Shown in pieces: positions 48,101 to 50,000 of a stretch of DNA of 50,000 nucleotides. Source of the DNA: Symbiodinium natans. Lineage: Eukaryota > Sar > Dinophyceae > Suessiales > Symbiodiniaceae. Positions within the stretch are counted from its first letter, which is position 1. Every line of letters starts with the position of its first letter. The stretch is taken from positions 1 through 50,000 of the forward strand of contig CAJNDS010000935.1 in assembly GCA_905221605.1 (NCBI GenBank). Direction: 5' to 3'. The notes under the pieces are model-generated. The model had not been told where the DNA came from, made no database searches, and was given only the letters and a program-made list of their open reading frames with translations. The translations under genes were made by a program, and so were the position numbers.

Positions 48101-48499
48101 GCACTAAACCCTAGCCCTAAACCCTAAACCCTCACCCCCAAACTCTTGTTAGGGCATTTAGTGGTTCTCATGGGGTTCTCTCGAGTTCGGCATCAGAGCT
48201 CTAGACCCTTAAGGGAGGGGTTTGAGGCTTAGGGCCTAGGGCTTAGAGTTTAGGGTTTAGCCACAGGCCTCCCGAGCCCGAGATTTGAAAGGGCTTAAGG
48301 GTTTTGGGGGGGGGCTTAGGGTGTGGGGTGTAGGGTTTAGGGTTGAAGGGCCTGAAGGGGGTTTAGGGTTTAGAGCCTGAAGGGGGTTTGGGGTTTGAGG
48401 GCCACAGGGTTTACAGGAGGAACTGCCCACCTTCTACTTCCCACATCAGGCGTCAGGGCCCGCCAAGCAGACCCCCAAAACTCAAAACCCAAAACCCTA
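48101..48499. other. No gene seen
   Basis: Short C tract at 48108-48135 and degenerate G-type sequence (48200-48410), with CCTGAAGGGGGTTT repeated near 48350 and 48378. Confidence 0.5.
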
Positions 48500-48545
48500 A
48501 GCCCTAAGCCCTAAGCCCTAAACCCTAAACCCTAAACCCCTAACC
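48500..48545 (-). repeat. C-array with CCCTAAG variants
   Basis: Six units. Confidence 0.9.
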
Positions 48546-48563
48546 CAAAACCCAAACATCCAG

Positions 48564-48634
48564 ACTTCGGCACATGAAGCATCTGGTGGGCGGTCGCGTC
48601 GCTCTCCTGAACTTCAGCAAGGCTGGGTCTTCGG
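48564..48634 (+). CDS. Candidate exon, 71 nt
   Basis: CCCAAACATCCAG acceptor after the C-array, open block, TTCGG followed by GTTTAGGGG. It reads LRHMKHLVGGRVALLNFS then KAGSS, convincing as protein. Fits C-block-G. Family unknown. Confidence 0.5.
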
Positions 48635-48675
48635 GTTTAGGGGTTTAGGGTTTAGGGTCTTTGGGTCTTTGGGTT
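48635..48675 (+). repeat. Short G-array
   Basis: TTTAGGGG, TTTAGGG and GTCTTTGGG units. Confidence 0.85.
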
Positions 48676-48764
48676 TCAGGGCTTCAAGGTGCTGCAGAGA
48701 ACCCGCTTTCCATACCGGGACCCTACAAGAAGCCCCAAAGTAGCAACAAACTCTGAAACCTACA

Positions 48765-48850
48765 CTTAAACCCTAAACCCTAAACCCTCAACCCTCAACC
48801 CTCAACCCTCAACCCTAACCCTAAACCCTAAACCGCAAACCCTAAACACG
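48765..48850 (-). repeat. Telomere-like C-array
   Basis: Twelve units; four consecutive CCCTCAA variants in the middle. Confidence 0.95.
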
Positions 48851-49216
48851 AAAGCCACCGATGCAAGTCCACTTGCTGGTTTACGGAGCTACACACTTCC
48901 CAAAACAGCGACTCATGGGGCTTCGGGTTTACGATAGGGTGCTTAATAGGTAGAACAGGGTTTAGGGTTTAGGGTTGGGGGACAAGCAGAAGGGAATGCT
49001 GTTAGTATATATCTCGATCCCTGTAGCAGTTTGCTTGGAGGTTCATGCCTAGAAATATGCGTAGGACAGCGGATATCTATTGTTTTGCAAATTCTTCGGG
49101 ATACTTAAGCCCTGCTTGTATCTAGCCATGAATGACCGACCTTCGTGCGCACTGGTCACATCACGTAACCCCAGTTGAGGGATCAAGGGTTTGGGGCAGG
49201 GTTTGGAGTTTAGTGC
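48851..49216. other. No gene seen
   Basis: Short G-array at 48957-48978; GCTTGGAGGTTCATG at 49032-49046 matches the end of the MITE at 34532-34776. Confidence 0.5.
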
Positions 49217-49330
49217 CCTCAACCCTAAACCCTAAACCCTCAACCCTAAACCCTAAACCCTGAACCCTGAACCCTGCACCCTAAACCCTAAACCCTAAAC
49301 CCCAAACCCCTAAACCCTAAACCCTAAGCG
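49217..49330 (-). repeat. Telomere-like C-array
   Basis: About 16 units with CCCTCAA and CCCTGAA variants. Confidence 0.95.
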
Positions 49331-49504
49331 CCAAAGCCGCAAAGCCTCAGTCGAAGGGCCGAAGGACACAGTCGTCTCGAATTATGGGACAACATTGGCC
49401 CCAACCCCAAACCCCAACCTCTAAACCCTGAGTCTTAGGCTCCTGGGCAGCTCAGATATTTAGTGTTGAGGGTAAAGGGCGTAAGCAGTTGACGTGAGTT
49501 TAGG

Positions 49505-49637
49505 CCCAAAAGGAATAGGTTTGGGTGGCTTTGCCGCCTCGGACGGCGTGGGGAGAAAAGTGTTAGATGGCCTTCCACAATCGGGCCAAAGCTGCTCTTC
49601 GCGCCTCACGAAGCTTTCGAGCTTGTTCCAAAACCTA
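49505..49637 (+). repeat. Dispersed repeat, inverted partner of 3305-3442
   Basis: Open on + (GLGGFAASDGVGRKVLDG) and on minus (NKLESFVRREEQLWPD). The distant copy near 3.3 kb has small length differences, so coding constraint is doubtful. Confidence 0.8.
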
Positions 49638-49774
49638 ACCTTCACAGCATCTACGCCCTATCGCAGCAAACCCTAAAAACTAAACCCTAAACCCTAATCT
49701 CGGAACCCCCCTAGACTTAGAAGCCTGGAAGCCGGGAGCCCTGGACCCAAGCCGTCCCCAAGTCTGAAATTCTC

Positions 49775-49822
49775 CCTAAACCCTAAACCCTAAACCCTTA
49801 TCCCTAAACCCTAAACCCGAAA
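49775..49822 (-). repeat. Telomere-like C-array
   Basis: Six units; another short tract is at 49668-49697. Confidence 0.95.
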
Positions 49823-49845
49823 ACCCTACACCCTCACCCCGTAAG

Positions 49846-49932
49846 CTCATGGTCCGGTCCTGCGGGAGGCGCGCAGCCGCAGCTGCGAAGATCAGGCTGC
49901 CCCATTTCGTCGACAGCTCCACCTTTCTTAGG
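49846..49932 (+). CDS. Candidate exon, 87 nt, phase-neutral
   Basis: Pyrimidine-rich CACCCTCACCCCGTAAG precedes 29 open codons, followed by GTTTAGGG. It reads LMVRSCGRRAAAAAKIRL then PHFVDSSTFL. Fits C-block-G. Function unknown. Confidence 0.4.
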
Positions 49933-49965
49933 GTTTAGGGTTTAGGGTTCAGGGGGTTTAGGGAC
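49933..49965 (+). repeat. Short G-array
   Basis: Four units, last one TTCAGGG. Confidence 0.9.
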
Positions 49966-50000
49966 TCTTCTTAGGGGCTGAACACCCTAGCCCAAAAAAA

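Noticed and set aside
1-50000. The window as a true chromosome end
   Set aside because: Arrays lie in both orientations throughout with unique sequence between, and neither window end is an array; they are interstitial.
1-50000. Spliced-leader, 5S, tRNA or rRNA genes
   Set aside because: I looked for the dinoflagellate spliced-leader core (CCATTTTGGCTCAAG) and for tRNA-like cloverleafs by eye and found none; a covariance-model search would settle this.

Overview
The window looks like nuclear DNA of a dinoflagellate, probably of the Symbiodiniaceae type. The strongest evidence is the one clear gene, 24109-25635 on the minus strand: a ubiquitin-like N-terminus followed by ten almost identical RCC1-like repeats of about 41 residues, a protein style I associate with Symbiodinium-like genomes. 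The second line of evidence is the TTTAGGG telomere-type heptamer, which pervades the whole window. I see no bacterial operon, no rRNA or tRNA gene and no spliced-leader gene.

The dominant feature is roughly one hundred interstitial telomere-like tracts (by-eye tally). They lie in both orientations, called C-arrays (CCCTAAA on the + strand) and G-arrays (TTTAGGG on the + strand). Between them are mostly short GC-rich blocks of 50-130 bp. Many blocks have a C-array on the left and a G-array on the right, are open in a plausible frame, begin just after a pyrimidine-rich ..AG and end at the GT of the first GTTTAGGG unit. I list these as candidate small exons. Under this reading, introns begin with a G-array and end with a C-array, so they have telomere-like terminal inverted repeats. 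Short open frames in GC-rich DNA are weak evidence and a G-array always offers a GT, so this needs transcripts. The competing reading is fragments healed or joined with telomere repeats.

Layout. 1-500: 21-bp minisatellite. 0.5-6.6 kb: arrays with sparse candidate exons. 6.6-19 kb: the densest array and block mosaic, mostly minus-strand candidate exons, plus dispersed repeats and a 223-bp tandem duplication. 19.1-22.9 kb: a 3.8-kb satellite-filled element with terminal inverted repeats and a perfect 9-bp target-site duplication (Mutator-like by structure). 23-28.9 kb: the RCC1-like gene and several minus-strand candidate exons, one of them interrupted by a single TTTAGGG unit. 29-38 kb: mosaic with several MITE-like elements, one carrying an internal telomere tract. 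38.3-39.6 kb: complex tandem repeats. 40-43 kb: more MITEs. 43.8-46.5 kb: the longest stretch with few arrays, no recognised gene. 46.6-50 kb: mosaic again.

Several loci show telomere-like DNA added to pre-existing sequence: inside a MITE (36263-36326), inside another inverted-repeat element (17571-17618), inside an open frame (28826-28832), and in a repeat copy that has an uninterrupted paralogue (43644-43885). No pathway can be assembled from the genes here. Apart from the RCC1-like protein, no coding block gives a confident family assignment.
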